NCBI GenBank assembly: GCA_030593565.1
Contig: JAUVGW010000006.1
Span: 1 to 38,460, forward strand
DNA: 38,460 bases
Reading direction: 5' to 3'
Origin: Phycisphaerae bacterium
GTDB lineage: Bacteria; Planctomycetota; Phycisphaerae; UBA1845; UTPLA1
Shown here in pieces: positions 13,668-21,788 of this stretch (its first letter is position 1; each line of letters begins with the position of its first letter). Both the position numbers and the translations under genes were made by a program. The notes under the pieces are model-generated. The model had not been told where the DNA came from. It saw only the letters and a list, made by a program, of their open reading frames with translations, and did no database searches.

Positions 13668-15729
13668 CCCAAAGGCGACCGCGTACGAGAAGCACAAGGG
13701 CCGCACCGCCGCGCTTCAGCGGAAGAAGTCTGCCGCCGGGCGCGATATCGGCTCGATACCGGATATCGTGGACATCGCGCGGCGTGAGGCGTGCCGTTTC
13801 TGCTTCAGAACGTATCTCGAAACGTATCACGCGCACCTATTCTTCCGCCCGTTCTCAAAGCTGCATTACGACCTGATCGGGGCGATTCAATACGCGATTC
13901 TCGTTGGGCGCATGAAGGCGCTGGCGGTGTTCCGCAGCTTCGGCAAGTCAACAATCATGGAGTTCGGCACGCTGTGGGCAACGAAGTACGGGCACTGGCG
14001 GTATGCGCTACTGATCGCAGCGACGGCCGATATCGCAGTGCAGAACTTGGACAACATTCTGATGCCACTGCTGCACAACGACCTGCTCCTCGAAGACTTC
14101 CCGGAGATATGCTTCCCGCTCCGGGCGCTTGAAGGGACTCCGCAGAAGGCGGCGGGACAGTTGTGCGAGGGCAAACAGACGCATGTGAAAGTCAAGAAGG
14201 ATAGCATCCGGTTCCCCTGGCTACCTGACCTCGACGTGCCCAGCAATGGTGGCTACATCCACACAATCGGCGTGGGCGGCGCAATGCGCGGCATGAACAT
14301 AACTCTGCCCAGTGGCGAGCGTGTGAGGCCAGACGGGGCGTTGTGCGACGACGTGCAGACGCGCGAGTCGGCCATGAGTGCGCGCAAGTCCGATGTTGTT
14401 GAGATGACGCTGGACCGCGACATGGCATATCTGTGTGACGCCGCCGAGTCGCTATCGGCCTTGCTGGCCTGCACCATAGTCGCGCAGGGAGATGTTGCCG
14501 ACCGGGTTACAGACCGAACGAAGCACCCTGAATGGGCTGGCGAGCGCCACAAGATGCTGATAACGCTCCCCGAAAACGAAGCGCTCTGGGAGCAGTACAG
14601 TGACATGTGGCGTGCGGAGCTGGCCGACTCGGCATCGCATGACGTGTCCATGGCGCTCTACGTCGAGAATCGTGTCGCCATGGACCTGGGCGGAGAGGCA
14701 AGTTGGAAGGAGCTGTTCAACAGGAAGGATGAGATATCCGCCATTCAACACGGCATGAACCTGAAGGCCAAGAACGAGGGCGCGTTCTGGTCAGAGGCGC
14801 AGAACATGCCGCCGAGCGACGAGGGGGTATCGACCGGGCTGCTCACCGCCGACGAGATTGCTGGCCAACTATCCATGCACAAGCGCGGGCTGATTCCGGC
14901 AGAGACGACGCACATCACGGGCTATATCGACGTTCACGACGACCTGCTGTACTGGGTTGTATGCGCGTGGCAGGATGATTTTACCGGGTTCGTTGTAGAT
15001 TACGGGACATTGCCAAAGCAGAAGGGTAGGCACTTTGTGAAGCGAACCGCGCGCACGACGATGAAGACGGAGTACAGTGGCGGCGAGGAAGCGCAAGTTA
15101 GGCAGGGACTCAACGCCGCCGCTGATCTGCTTCTTGGCCGCGAGTGGGCGGGACATGGCGACACCGCGTATCTGATCGACCTCTGCATTGTAGACGGCGG
15201 GTGGCGCGCAGACCTTGTAAGAGAGTTCTGCCGGTCTAGCGAATACGGCACTAAGTTGATGGTGAGTTTTGGCAAAGGAATCGGCGCCGGCAAAAAGCCG
15301 TTCGATGAGTATGTGAAAAAGAAGGGTGTAAAGACCGGCTTGCATTGGCGTCAGCCGAAGCCGCAACCAGGGCACAGACGGCACACAACCATAGATACGA
15401 ACTACTGGAAGACGTTCGTCCACATGAGGTTTGCGACTACGCCGGGAACGACCGGGAGCCTGACGCTCTACGGGAAGCGTGCCGACATGCACGCGCAGTT
15501 CTCCGATCACATGGTGGCAGAATACCGCGTGCAGACAGAGGGGCGCGACCGGCGCGTTGACGAATGGTTCCCGCGCGCCGACCACAGAGACAACCACTGG
15601 TTCGACTGCATCGTCGGCTGCGCGGTCGGTGCGAGCATCCTGGGCGTCCACTTGGCCGGGACATCGAAAGCCTCGAAGCCGGGGAAGCGGAAGCGGATTC
15701 GATACAGCGACGCGAAGAGGAATCGTTGA
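13654..15729 (+). CDS. Terminase large subunit
   Basis: The protein packages phage DNA: an N-terminal ATPase motor and a C-terminal RNase H-like nuclease. A Walker A-like FRSFGKST (93-100) and a Walker B-like DGALCDDVQT (residues 227-236, with the DD at 232-233) mark the motor. The nuclease half has YIDVHDD (Asp426) and a late DNHWFDCIVGCAVGAS helix with the terminal acidic residue. At 691 residues it resembles GpA-like large terminases. No small subunit was recognised nearby; the gene follows the methyltransferase remnant, so one may have been lost there or may be among the unknown small genes. GAGGG precedes ATG 13654. Confidence 0.85.
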   Translation: MAKANPKATAYEKHKGRTAALQRKKSAAGRDIGSIPDIVDIARREACRFCFRTYLETYHAHLFFRPFSKLHYDLIGAIQYAILVGRMKALAVFRSFGKSTIMEFGTLWATKYGHWRYALLIAATADIAVQNLDNILMPLLHNDLLLEDFPEICFPLRALEGTPQKAAGQLCEGKQTHVKVKKDSIRFPWLPDLDVPSNGGYIHTIGVGGAMRGMNITLPSGERVRPDGALCDDVQTRESAMSARKSDVVEMTLDRDMAYLCDAAESLSALLACTIVAQGDVADRVTDRTKHPEWAGERHKMLITLPENEALWEQYSDMWRAELADSASHDVSMALYVENRVAMDLGGEASWKELFNRKDEISAIQHGMNLKAKNEGAFWSEAQNMPPSDEGVSTGLLTADEIAGQLSMHKRGLIPAETTHITGYIDVHDDLLYWVVCAWQDDFTGFVVDYGTLPKQKGRHFVKRTARTTMKTEYSGGEEAQVRQGLNAAADLLLGREWAGHGDTAYLIDLCIVDGGWRADLVREFCRSSEYGTKLMVSFGKGIGAGKKPFDEYVKKKGVKTGLHWRQPKPQPGHRRHTTIDTNYWKTFVHMRFATTPGTTGSLTLYGKRADMHAQFSDHMVAEYRVQTEGRDRRVDEWFPRADHRDNHWFDCIVGCAVGASILGVHLAGTSKASKPGKRKRIRYSDAKRNR

Positions 15730-15749
15730 CACTTTGAAAGGAGCACGGG

Positions 15750-16436
15750 ATGCAGTTGGACACACAAGGCTTGCCAGAGCGCATTGAACGATGTTGCGCG
15801 GAGCCGAAAATCGGTGTAGTGCGCTGGCCACGCAATGAGATGCCGTGCGCAACGTGCGGCCATTTCGCGCGCGGACTAACGTGGAATGAAACGATGGTCG
15901 CGTGGAATAAAGCCGTTGAAGGCCACCGCAGAAACGCAGAAGAGGCGCGTGAGGCGCTGGACTATATCACCGCGCATCTTCGGACCACGCGGAAAGGAGC
16001 CTCCGATGAGGCCCGATACTTCACTCCCTCGTTCCCGCCAGTTCCACCTGTTCCGCCAGAGCCGGCCGTCGTGCGCGAAGGCACTGTCCCGAAGCCGCCC
16101 GAGTGCCCGCCGCCCCGCTCTGTGCGTGAAGGAGCGAGCCATGGAAAGGAGCCGCCGATGAAGAGTGAACGCTTCAACACACTCCCGCCGGGCACACTCC
16201 CGCCGGGCACACTCACGATGTTGAAGCCGAAGAACGTGCGCAAGGGCTGGCGAGATTGGGAGATCACGTACAGATTCCAGTTCAGCCCAGAAGGCAAGCC
16301 GTTGCCAGAGCCGCCACGCAGGCCCGACTTTCCGCCGAATAGGCTTGTAAGGGAACCTACACGCCTTGGCGGATGCGTGCCCCCGCTGCTTGTGATAGCG
16401 GCTCTAACGGTCGCGCTCCTGATGCTTTTACGGTGA
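15750..16436 (+). CDS. Proline-rich protein with zinc knuckle and C-terminal membrane helix, 228 aa
   Basis: The N-terminus has 'MPCATCGHFARGLTWNETMVAWNKA', a knuckle like those of Lar-type restriction-alleviation proteins. A long Pro-rich segment follows (SFPPVPPVPPEPAV and the duplicated PPGTLPPGTL at 16181-16210), and the end is one membrane helix (VPPLLVIAALTVALLMLLR). An internal ATG at 16158 also has a GGAG site, and a second frame (16006-16161) with its own ribosome site overlaps it as ATGA, so this stretch could be two or three genes. AAAGGAG at 15737-15743 sets the first start. Confidence 0.6.
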   Translation: MQLDTQGLPERIERCCAEPKIGVVRWPRNEMPCATCGHFARGLTWNETMVAWNKAVEGHRRNAEEAREALDYITAHLRTTRKGASDEARYFTPSFPPVPPVPPEPAVVREGTVPKPPECPPPRSVREGASHGKEPPMKSERFNTLPPGTLPPGTLTMLKPKNVRKGWRDWEITYRFQFSPEGKPLPEPPRRPDFPPNRLVREPTRLGGCVPPLLVIAALTVALLMLLR

Positions 16437-16440
16437 CATC

Positions 16441-16656
16441 ATGGCGAAAACAGACCGAAAGCGCGCGCCGAAGCTGGACATCAAGACCAGTCCGGCGAAC
16501 AGGGACGAGAAGGGGCTGCGGTGCCGGGTCTGCCACTGCCGCGACCTCCGCGTGATCCGCACAGAGAAGGTTAGCGGTGATCGTGTCCGGCGAACAAGGC
16601 AGTGCCGCCACTGCGGGCGTAGATTCAGGACTACTGAAGGATACCTGAGCGGATGA
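16441..16656 (+). CDS. NrdR-like zinc ribbon protein, 71 aa
   Basis: After a basic N-terminus, residues 27-67 form a zinc ribbon: CRVCHCRDLRVIRTE, then RRTRQCRHCGRRFRTTE. This closely follows the zinc ribbon of the regulator NrdR, but the ATP-cone domain is absent, as in many phage copies. It may bind DNA to tune ribonucleotide-reductase or phage genes; this is inference. Frame start ATG 16441 is four bases after the previous stop. Confidence 0.7.
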   Translation: MAKTDRKRAPKLDIKTSPANRDEKGLRCRVCHCRDLRVIRTEKVSGDRVRRTRQCRHCGRRFRTTEGYLSG

Positions 16657-16679
16657 TAGCAGATCAACAAGGAGGTGTG

Positions 16680-16880
16680 ATGAGTGGATTTGTACGTGAT
16701 TTCGCAACACTGTGGTGCGTGAAGGCTGCGATACTTGCCGTTCTGGCGGCCCCTGTCGCTGGGATGGTATGGGGTGCGAGCATGTGGGGCGACGCCGTTG
16801 GAGTGGCCGTGGCGCTGCTGGTCTTTTTCCACACTGTGATACTCGCAGTAGTCATCATGAGCCGCAAGAGGTGTCTCTGA
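16680..16880 (+). CDS. Two-helix membrane protein, 66 aa
   Basis: ATG 16680 is preceded by an excellent AAGGAGGTG site. The product has two hydrophobic helices (AAILAVLAAPVAGMVWG and GVAVALLVFFHTVILAVVIM) with a short loop and ends in basic residues. It sits beside a second membrane gene; a holin-like or host-takeover role is possible but the lysis cassette appears to lie elsewhere (35974-36690). Confidence 0.65.
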   Translation: MSGFVRDFATLWCVKAAILAVLAAPVAGMVWGASMWGDAVGVAVALLVFFHTVILAVVIMSRKRCL

Positions 16881-16914
16881 GCGGATGACGCTCTTACTTT
16901 GAGAAGGATGCGTG

Positions 16915-17109
16915 ATGGGTTTCTGGAAGACATTTGCTTTGTTCACGGGCGCTATGGCAGCCCTCGTTGCCCCGTGCATCGGCGCAGCGCACGCCACAGT
17001 GTGGGCGGCAAGGGAGTTCGGCGACACAGGGATGTACGCCAGCGTTGCCATTTGCGTACTGATTCTATGCGTGGCCGGATCGTTACTGCTCACGCGCATA
17101 ACCCGGTAG
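16915..17109 (+). CDS. Two-helix membrane protein, 64 aa
   Basis: The product has an N-terminal helix (FALFTGAMAALVAPCIGAA) and a C-terminal helix (ASVAICVLILCVAGSLLL) ending in TRITR. A GAGAAGGAT ribosome site precedes ATG 16915. It has the same size and two-helix shape as its neighbour at 16680, so the two could be paired in one function. No family known to me. Confidence 0.6.
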   Translation: MGFWKTFALFTGAMAALVAPCIGAAHATVWAAREFGDTGMYASVAICVLILCVAGSLLLTRITR

Positions 17110-17133
17110 AACCTCAAGAAGGATACGTGAACG

Positions 17134-17628
17134 ATGACTGATGAGAAGCAAGATGCGTGCAAGCGCGGGTGCGAACTATTCGCCGACATGATCCTACTCG
17201 GCGGCGAAGCGGCGCTGGTGTGTGATTGCGCGCCGGGCATAACGCGCGTGATTCGCGTGCCGGAGCAGACGGCTCCGTCCGAAATGGATCGCGCCGAGGG
17301 GCGCATGAGCAGTGCGGCGGAGCACATTGAGGAGGCGCAGGAGCACATTCTCAAAGCTGCGCGCGGTGAGGCCGAAGTGATTGATCCGGTGTCGGTGATG
17401 TGCGCAGCCGCGTTCACCAAGGAGGAGGTGGAGCGCATCGTGGGGCCACCTCGCCCCTTTCCCGTCAGTCGGCTCGCCAAGCTCGAATCCTCATTGTCCG
17501 GCATCACCGCCCGGCTGGACCATGCGGCCAAGGAGCAGCGCCGGTCAGCAATTGCGATAGAGGCGAATGCGACGTCGATTGCGAATCTGCTGATTGAGAC
17601 GCGGACGGCGGAGCGCGGCGATGATTGA
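17134..17628 (+). CDS. Helical protein with Cys pair near N-terminus, 164 aa
   Basis: The N-terminus has a short CKRGC motif and a second Cys pair (CDCAPG), followed by a long helical region rich in Ala and Glu (RMSSAAEHIEEAQEHILKAA) and a C-terminal helix (SAIAIEANATSIANLLIETR). No enzyme motif is visible. The end overlaps the next zinc-ribbon gene by eight bases. Function unknown. Confidence 0.65.
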   Translation: MTDEKQDACKRGCELFADMILLGGEAALVCDCAPGITRVIRVPEQTAPSEMDRAEGRMSSAAEHIEEAQEHILKAARGEAEVIDPVSVMCAAAFTKEEVERIVGPPRPFPVSRLAKLESSLSGITARLDHAAKEQRRSAIAIEANATSIANLLIETRTAERGDD

Positions 17629-17917
17629 ATGGGATTCGGGCCACACGCCGACTTGCGGCTGCGGTAATGCGTGTACGTGCGCTGCGGACTACACCCCGCA
17701 CGAAGAACCGCCACAGTGCCCGATCTGCGGAGCCTTCGACGAGCGCAATGGGCTTCGCAGCCGGCATCTCTGTGTCAAATGCCACACGCTCCGGCACGGG
17801 AAGCCGCTCCTGAAACAGAGGCCAGCACGTAGGAATATGCTACATGTAGCGCCTATCTGCCGAAACCGCACCATATACCGAAGTTCTTCCTTGCGCAGAG
17901 GCATGGACACCGTGTAG
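17621..17917 (+). CDS. Cys-rich zinc-ribbon protein, 98 aa
   Basis: Clustered cysteines (CGCGNACTC, CPICGAF and CVKCHTLRHGK) could hold two zinc ions. The last motif superficially resembles the zinc-knuckle part of HNH nucleases, but no HNH catalytic triad is seen. It is the last gene before the structured region at 17957-18022. Its C-terminus (after about residue 68) is basic and may be partly unstructured. Confidence 0.55.
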   Translation: MIEWDSGHTPTCGCGNACTCAADYTPHEEPPQCPICGAFDERNGLRSRHLCVKCHTLRHGKPLLKQRPARRNMLHVAPICRNRTIYRSSSLRRGMDTV

Positions 17918-17980
17918 GATAGCATTCAACAAACCGGCGGCGGCGCGGCTGATCCCCGTTTCGCCGAAACGAACGTAACA

Positions 17981-18022
17981 GGAACGCTGCTTGGAGCCAA
18001 GTCTCTGAGCAGCGTTCCTTTT
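17981..18022 (+). terminator. Hairpin plus T-run before the portal operon
   Basis: GGAACGCTGCT (17981-17991) pairs perfectly with AGCAGCGTTCC (18008-18018), an 11-base stem with a 16-base loop, followed by TTTT. A second hairpin lies just upstream (CGTTTC-GCC-GAAACG, 17957-17971). A weak promoter-like pair, TTGCGC (17891) and TAGGAT (17915) with an 18-base gap, lies before both. I see no promoter between the hairpin and ATG 18057, so the portal genes must be reached by read-through or antitermination. Confidence 0.7.
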
Positions 18023-18056
18023 CGTTCCCGGATCCGAGTGCTACCCGGAGGCGCAC

Positions 18057-18254
18057 ATGACCGACCTGACCGATACCATCGCCGAGAACGCAGCCGGGCC
18101 GCGCAAAATGGAAGCTGACGGCATGGTTGCCGAGCAGCACAGCCTCCCTGACCAGATCGCGGCGGATAAGTACGCCAAGGGGCAGGCTGCGGCTGCGTCA
18201 GGAGGCATCGGAGTTCGCTTTCTCCGCATCAAGGCTCCGGGGGCTGGCGGATAG
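18057..18254 (+). CDS. Small conserved head protein before portal, 65 aa
   Basis: The product (TDTIAENAAGPRKMEADGM at the N-terminus, 'SLPDQIAADKYAKG' in the middle and 'GIGVRFLRIKAPG' at the end) is a type I recognise beside lambda-family portal genes. The position suggests a head-assembly or connector role, similar in place to lambda gpW, though sequence does not prove it. GGAGG lies nine bases before the ATG. Its stop overlaps the portal start by one base. Confidence 0.7.
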   Translation: MTDLTDTIAENAAGPRKMEADGMVAEQHSLPDQIAADKYAKGQAAAASGGIGVRFLRIKAPGAGG

Positions 18255-19651
18255 TGGCGAAGCAGCGCAACAGAATCAGCTACCACGACGAGATGGCGCA
18301 TGCGCTTGCGGCCAGTTTTGACCTTGCGCGTGTATCAGGCGTCAACGAGAACCACTGGGCGAATGCAGATGGCCTGAGCGCCGACGCAGCGATGTCCCCG
18401 AGCGTGCGGCGGATAGTGCGCAACAAGTGCATCCATGAGGTCGCAAACAACTCATGGTTGCGCGGGATCGTTGAAACGCTGGCCAACGATGTCATTGGTA
18501 CCGGCCCGCGCCTGCAATCGCTTCTCGACAGCCGCGATGAGAACAGGCGTATTGAGACGTTGTTCCATAGGTGGACGATGGCCACACGGCTCGCCAAGAA
18601 GTTGCGCGTGGGCTATAAGGGCAAGCTCCAGTGCGGCGAGGCTATCGGCGTTCAGTTCACGAACCCAGTGTTACGCACGCCCATCAAGCTGGATGTGTGC
18701 ATGGTTGAGTCCGCGCGGTTGGCGACGCCTGACCTGCTTCTGCCGCGCGCGAACGAGGTTGACGGGATCAAGTTTGACGCATATGGCAATCCAAAGTCCT
18801 ATAGCATTCTGGACGCCCACCCTGGTTCGCTACAGCCGACAATGAGCATGTCCGCCACGGACTATCCGGCATCGTCGGTAATGCACTGGTTCCGCGAAGA
18901 TCGTGCGGGCCAGCATCGAGGGCTCCCCGAAGTCATGGCCGCGCTTGAGCTTCTTGCTGTCTTGCGCCGATACACGTTTGCGACTGTGACGGCGGCCGAG
19001 ACAGCCGCGAACCTAGCCGGGATTCTCAAGACTGATACCGCGCCGGAAGAGAGCGGGGACATGGCGACCCCGTACGAAGAGATTGATATTGTCGCCAACA
19101 CGCTGACGGTAATGCCCGACGGCTATAGTATGCAGCAGTTCAAGGCCGAACAGCCGACAGCCACTTACGTTGAAGCCCGAAACGCTGTGCTACTCGAAGC
19201 CGTGCGTTGCATCCTGATCCCGTGGAACATCGCCGCTGGGGACAGCTCCAACTACAACTTCGCGTCTGGCCGGCTTGACCATAAGACATATTGGGGAATG
19301 ATCGGTGTCGTGCGTAGCGACTGCGAGCTGGAAATGGTCGAGCCGGTGTTCGAGTCGTGGAATCAGGAAGCTGCGTTGCTCGGACTTGCCCCAGACGACC
19401 TGCCGCACAAGTGGATGTGGCCGGGCATGATACCAGGCGACGAGAAGAAGGCGGCTGAAGCGCAAGAGGTTCGGCTGCGGGTTCACACGACGACCTACTC
19501 TGACGAATACGGCAAGATGGGCTTGGACTGGGAGGAGCAGTTCCGCCAGATAGCCGACGAGAAGAGGCTGATGAATGAGCTTGGCCTGACAGTCGAGGAC
19601 GTAGCGCCGGCCGAAGTGCCCGACCACGAACATGAGGACGACGATGAGTAA
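18254..19651 (+). CDS. Portal protein, lambda family
   Basis: The portal is the dodecameric ring through which DNA enters the head and to which the tail joins. The 465-residue product has family features: RIVRNKCIHEVANNSWLRGI, 'ANDVIGTGPRLQS', 'VMHWFREDRAGQHRGLPEV' and a membrane-adjacent region with 'CILIPWNIAAGDSSNYNFAS'. GTG 18254 is the start, overlapping the previous stop. The end overlaps the capsid gene by eight bases. The C-terminus is acidic, as is common in portals. Confidence 0.9.
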   Translation: MAKQRNRISYHDEMAHALAASFDLARVSGVNENHWANADGLSADAAMSPSVRRIVRNKCIHEVANNSWLRGIVETLANDVIGTGPRLQSLLDSRDENRRIETLFHRWTMATRLAKKLRVGYKGKLQCGEAIGVQFTNPVLRTPIKLDVCMVESARLATPDLLLPRANEVDGIKFDAYGNPKSYSILDAHPGSLQPTMSMSATDYPASSVMHWFREDRAGQHRGLPEVMAALELLAVLRRYTFATVTAAETAANLAGILKTDTAPEESGDMATPYEEIDIVANTLTVMPDGYSMQQFKAEQPTATYVEARNAVLLEAVRCILIPWNIAAGDSSNYNFASGRLDHKTYWGMIGVVRSDCELEMVEPVFESWNQEAALLGLAPDDLPHKWMWPGMIPGDEKKAAEAQEVRLRVHTTTYSDEYGKMGLDWEEQFRQIADEKRLMNELGLTVEDVAPAEVPDHEHEDDDE

Positions 19652-21716
19652 ACGCAAGCTGCACAAAGTCCCGTCAGAGTTCAAGCTGACCGCTGCGGCG
19701 GTGATGACATTCGCGGACGATGACGAGAAGAGCCTGCCGACGTTCACGCTCAACGCCTACAACGGCGGCCCGATGCGGTTCTGGCAGTTCTATCACCCCG
19801 TCGTCATTGATCTGAGAGGGCTGAAGGTCGGTGCGAAAAAGCGCCCTGCGCTGTATTCACACGACCGACTCAAGCCAGTTGGGCATACAGTGGGGGCCTC
19901 AAAAGGCGTGTCCAGCCTGGCGCTTGAAGGTGTCATGTCTGTGGACACGGAAGACTCGCGCATGATCGTTTCTGCCGCTCAGAATGGGTTCCAGTGGCAG
20001 GTAAGCGTTGGCGTCAAAGTCACGAAGATAGTGCTTGTCGCAGAAGGTAAGACAGTAAAAGTCAACGGGGAGCTCATGGAGGGGCCGCTTTACGTGGCCA
20101 AGAAGTCAGAGCTGCAAGAGGTAAGTTTTGTAACACTCGGAGCGGATGACACTACATCCGCCAAAATCGCGGCCATGCAGGCCGACTTTACCCAGGAGGG
20201 CAGTAACATGAAGTATGAGGAATGGCTGGCCGCAAAAGGCTTCGACGGCGATCTGACCGAGGAGCAGGAAGTGTCACTCAAGGCGATGTACAAGGCCGAG
20301 ATGGCTGACCTCAAGGCCAAGGCTGACGCCAACAAGGGGCTTGGCAAGGTGCCGGTCAATCTCGATGCTGCCGAAACGCCCGCGCCGGTCGCCACGGCTG
20401 CTGACGCCGTTGCAGAGGTTCGCGCCGCCGCAGCCGACGAGAAGCTGCGAATCATCGACATCAATACCCTCGAAGCCGACTTTGACGGGGCCGACAAAAT
20501 CAAGGCCGAGGCGATCAAAGGCGGCGTGACTGTCATTGAGGCCGAGCTGAACCTACTCCGTGCTGGCCGGCCCAAACCCCCCGCGATTCATCAGCACGCG
20601 CCGACCGCTACCCCCGACGTGCTCGAAGCGGCAGTGTGCCTGGCGACGAGCCTGCCCGCCATTGAGGACCATTTCCCCGAGCAGACGCTGGACGCCGCGC
20701 ACACGCAGTTCCGCAACCAAGTCGGGCTTCAGGAGATCCTCCTGGCTGCGGCTTTCCAAGGAGGCTACTCCGGGCGGCATCGGATCAGCACGGGCAATCT
20801 CCCAGACGTTCTGCAAGCTGCCTTCAGCACATCCGACATTTCCGGCATTCTCGGCAATGCTGCAAACAAGCATTCGCTCGCAGCGTTCATGCACACCGAC
20901 CAGGCATGGCGTGCGATCGTCGCAACCAAGAATGTCGCGGACTTCAAGGTGAACACGAGCTACCGCTTAGGTGCAGACGCAAAGTTCAAGAAGGTTGGAG
21001 CTGGCGGAGAACTGTCACATGGTACGCTCAGTGAGGAATCGTTCACAAACCAGGCAGAGACCTTTGGGCGCATGTTTGCGATCACCCGGCAGGATATTAT
21101 CAACGACGATCTCGGTGCATTGACGCAGGGGCCGAAGTTGCTCGGGCATGGCGCCGGCATTTCACTGAACGAACTGATCTGGAAGCTGTTCATGGACAAC
21201 CTCGCGTTCTTTACGTCTGCGCGAAACAACTACGCGGAGGGCGCTGACACCGCGCTGTCCCTTGCCGGGCTAAAAACTGCCGATACGCTTCTGCGTAAGC
21301 AGAAGGACGCCGAGGGAAACCCGCTTGGCCTCAAGCCTGCAATTCTCTTGGTTCCGACCGGACTCCGAACAGATGCGCTCGGATGGGCACATGATACCGA
21401 AGTCAACGAGACCACGACTGCGAATAAGGCCAAGCCGAAAAAGAACCCGTTCAGCGGCGCCTTCAAGCCCGTTGACACGCCGTATCTCAGCGATACGGAC
21501 TTTACGGGCAACAGTGTGTTGAAGTGGTACCTGCTGGCCGATCCACGGGTCATACCGGTCATTGAGGTGGCGTTCCTGAACGGGGTCCAGGCTCCGACAA
21601 TCGAACACGCAAGCGCCGATTTCAAAACGCTCGGCATTCAGATGCGCGGCTATCATGACGTAGGCGTTGCGATGCAGGACTATCGCGGCGGCGTCGCCAT
21701 GAAGGGCGAAGCGTAA
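19644..21716 (+). CDS. Prohead protease-scaffold-major capsid fusion
   Basis: The 690-residue protein joins three functions. Residues about 1-185 are protease-like, with 'ALYSHDRLKPVGH' (His73), 'WQVSVGV' (Ser121) and 'ELQEVSFVTLG', the layout of serine prohead proteases. Residues 189 to about 330 are charged and helical, like a scaffold (delta) region. Residues about 340-690 carry the capsid fold (RMFAITRQDIINDDLGAL and later 'LLADPRVIPVIEVAFL'), near Mu gpT-like capsid proteins. A strong internal start at 20208 would give scaffold-capsid without protease. ATG 19644 is preferred over ATG 19632. Confidence 0.85.
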   Translation: MSKRKLHKVPSEFKLTAAAVMTFADDDEKSLPTFTLNAYNGGPMRFWQFYHPVVIDLRGLKVGAKKRPALYSHDRLKPVGHTVGASKGVSSLALEGVMSVDTEDSRMIVSAAQNGFQWQVSVGVKVTKIVLVAEGKTVKVNGELMEGPLYVAKKSELQEVSFVTLGADDTTSAKIAAMQADFTQEGSNMKYEEWLAAKGFDGDLTEEQEVSLKAMYKAEMADLKAKADANKGLGKVPVNLDAAETPAPVATAADAVAEVRAAAADEKLRIIDINTLEADFDGADKIKAEAIKGGVTVIEAELNLLRAGRPKPPAIHQHAPTATPDVLEAAVCLATSLPAIEDHFPEQTLDAAHTQFRNQVGLQEILLAAAFQGGYSGRHRISTGNLPDVLQAAFSTSDISGILGNAANKHSLAAFMHTDQAWRAIVATKNVADFKVNTSYRLGADAKFKKVGAGGELSHGTLSEESFTNQAETFGRMFAITRQDIINDDLGALTQGPKLLGHGAGISLNELIWKLFMDNLAFFTSARNNYAEGADTALSLAGLKTADTLLRKQKDAEGNPLGLKPAILLVPTGLRTDALGWAHDTEVNETTTANKAKPKKNPFSGAFKPVDTPYLSDTDFTGNSVLKWYLLADPRVIPVIEVAFLNGVQAPTIEHASADFKTLGIQMRGYHDVGVAMQDYRGGVAMKGEA
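20193..20210 (+). promoter_or_regulatory. Internal ribosome site and start in the capsid fusion gene
   Basis: AGGAGGG at 20193-20199 followed eight bases later by ATG 20208 is in frame with the protease-capsid gene at the border between protease and scaffold. Starting here would give a 502-residue scaffold-capsid protein. It resembles in logic the internal start that yields scaffold Nu3 within lambda gene C. Confidence 0.55.
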
Positions 21717-21730
21717 CCATCCCGCCCGTG

Positions 21731-21753
21731 GCCGGGCCTGCACTAGGCCCGGC
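21731..21753 (+). terminator. Stable GC hairpin after the capsid gene
   Basis: GCCGGGCC (21731-21738), a 7-base loop and GGCCCGGC (21746-21753) form a perfect 8-base stem just after the capsid stop. There is no run of T after it, so it is more likely an attenuator or an RNA-stability element that favours high capsid output than a full terminator. Confidence 0.5.
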
Positions 21754-21788
21754 TCGGCGTTCATTCACTTTCAGATGAGGACAGAATC

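Noticed and set aside
14869-15852. Open frame of 327 codons on the minus strand within the terminase gene
   Set aside because: The terminase is well supported and the opposite frame has no ribosome site or family pattern.
16428-17714. Long open frame of 428 codons on the minus strand
   Set aside because: It runs opposite to five genes with good starts and ribosome sites, and its composition (Ser, Arg, His, Thr) is that of a shadow frame in GC-rich DNA.
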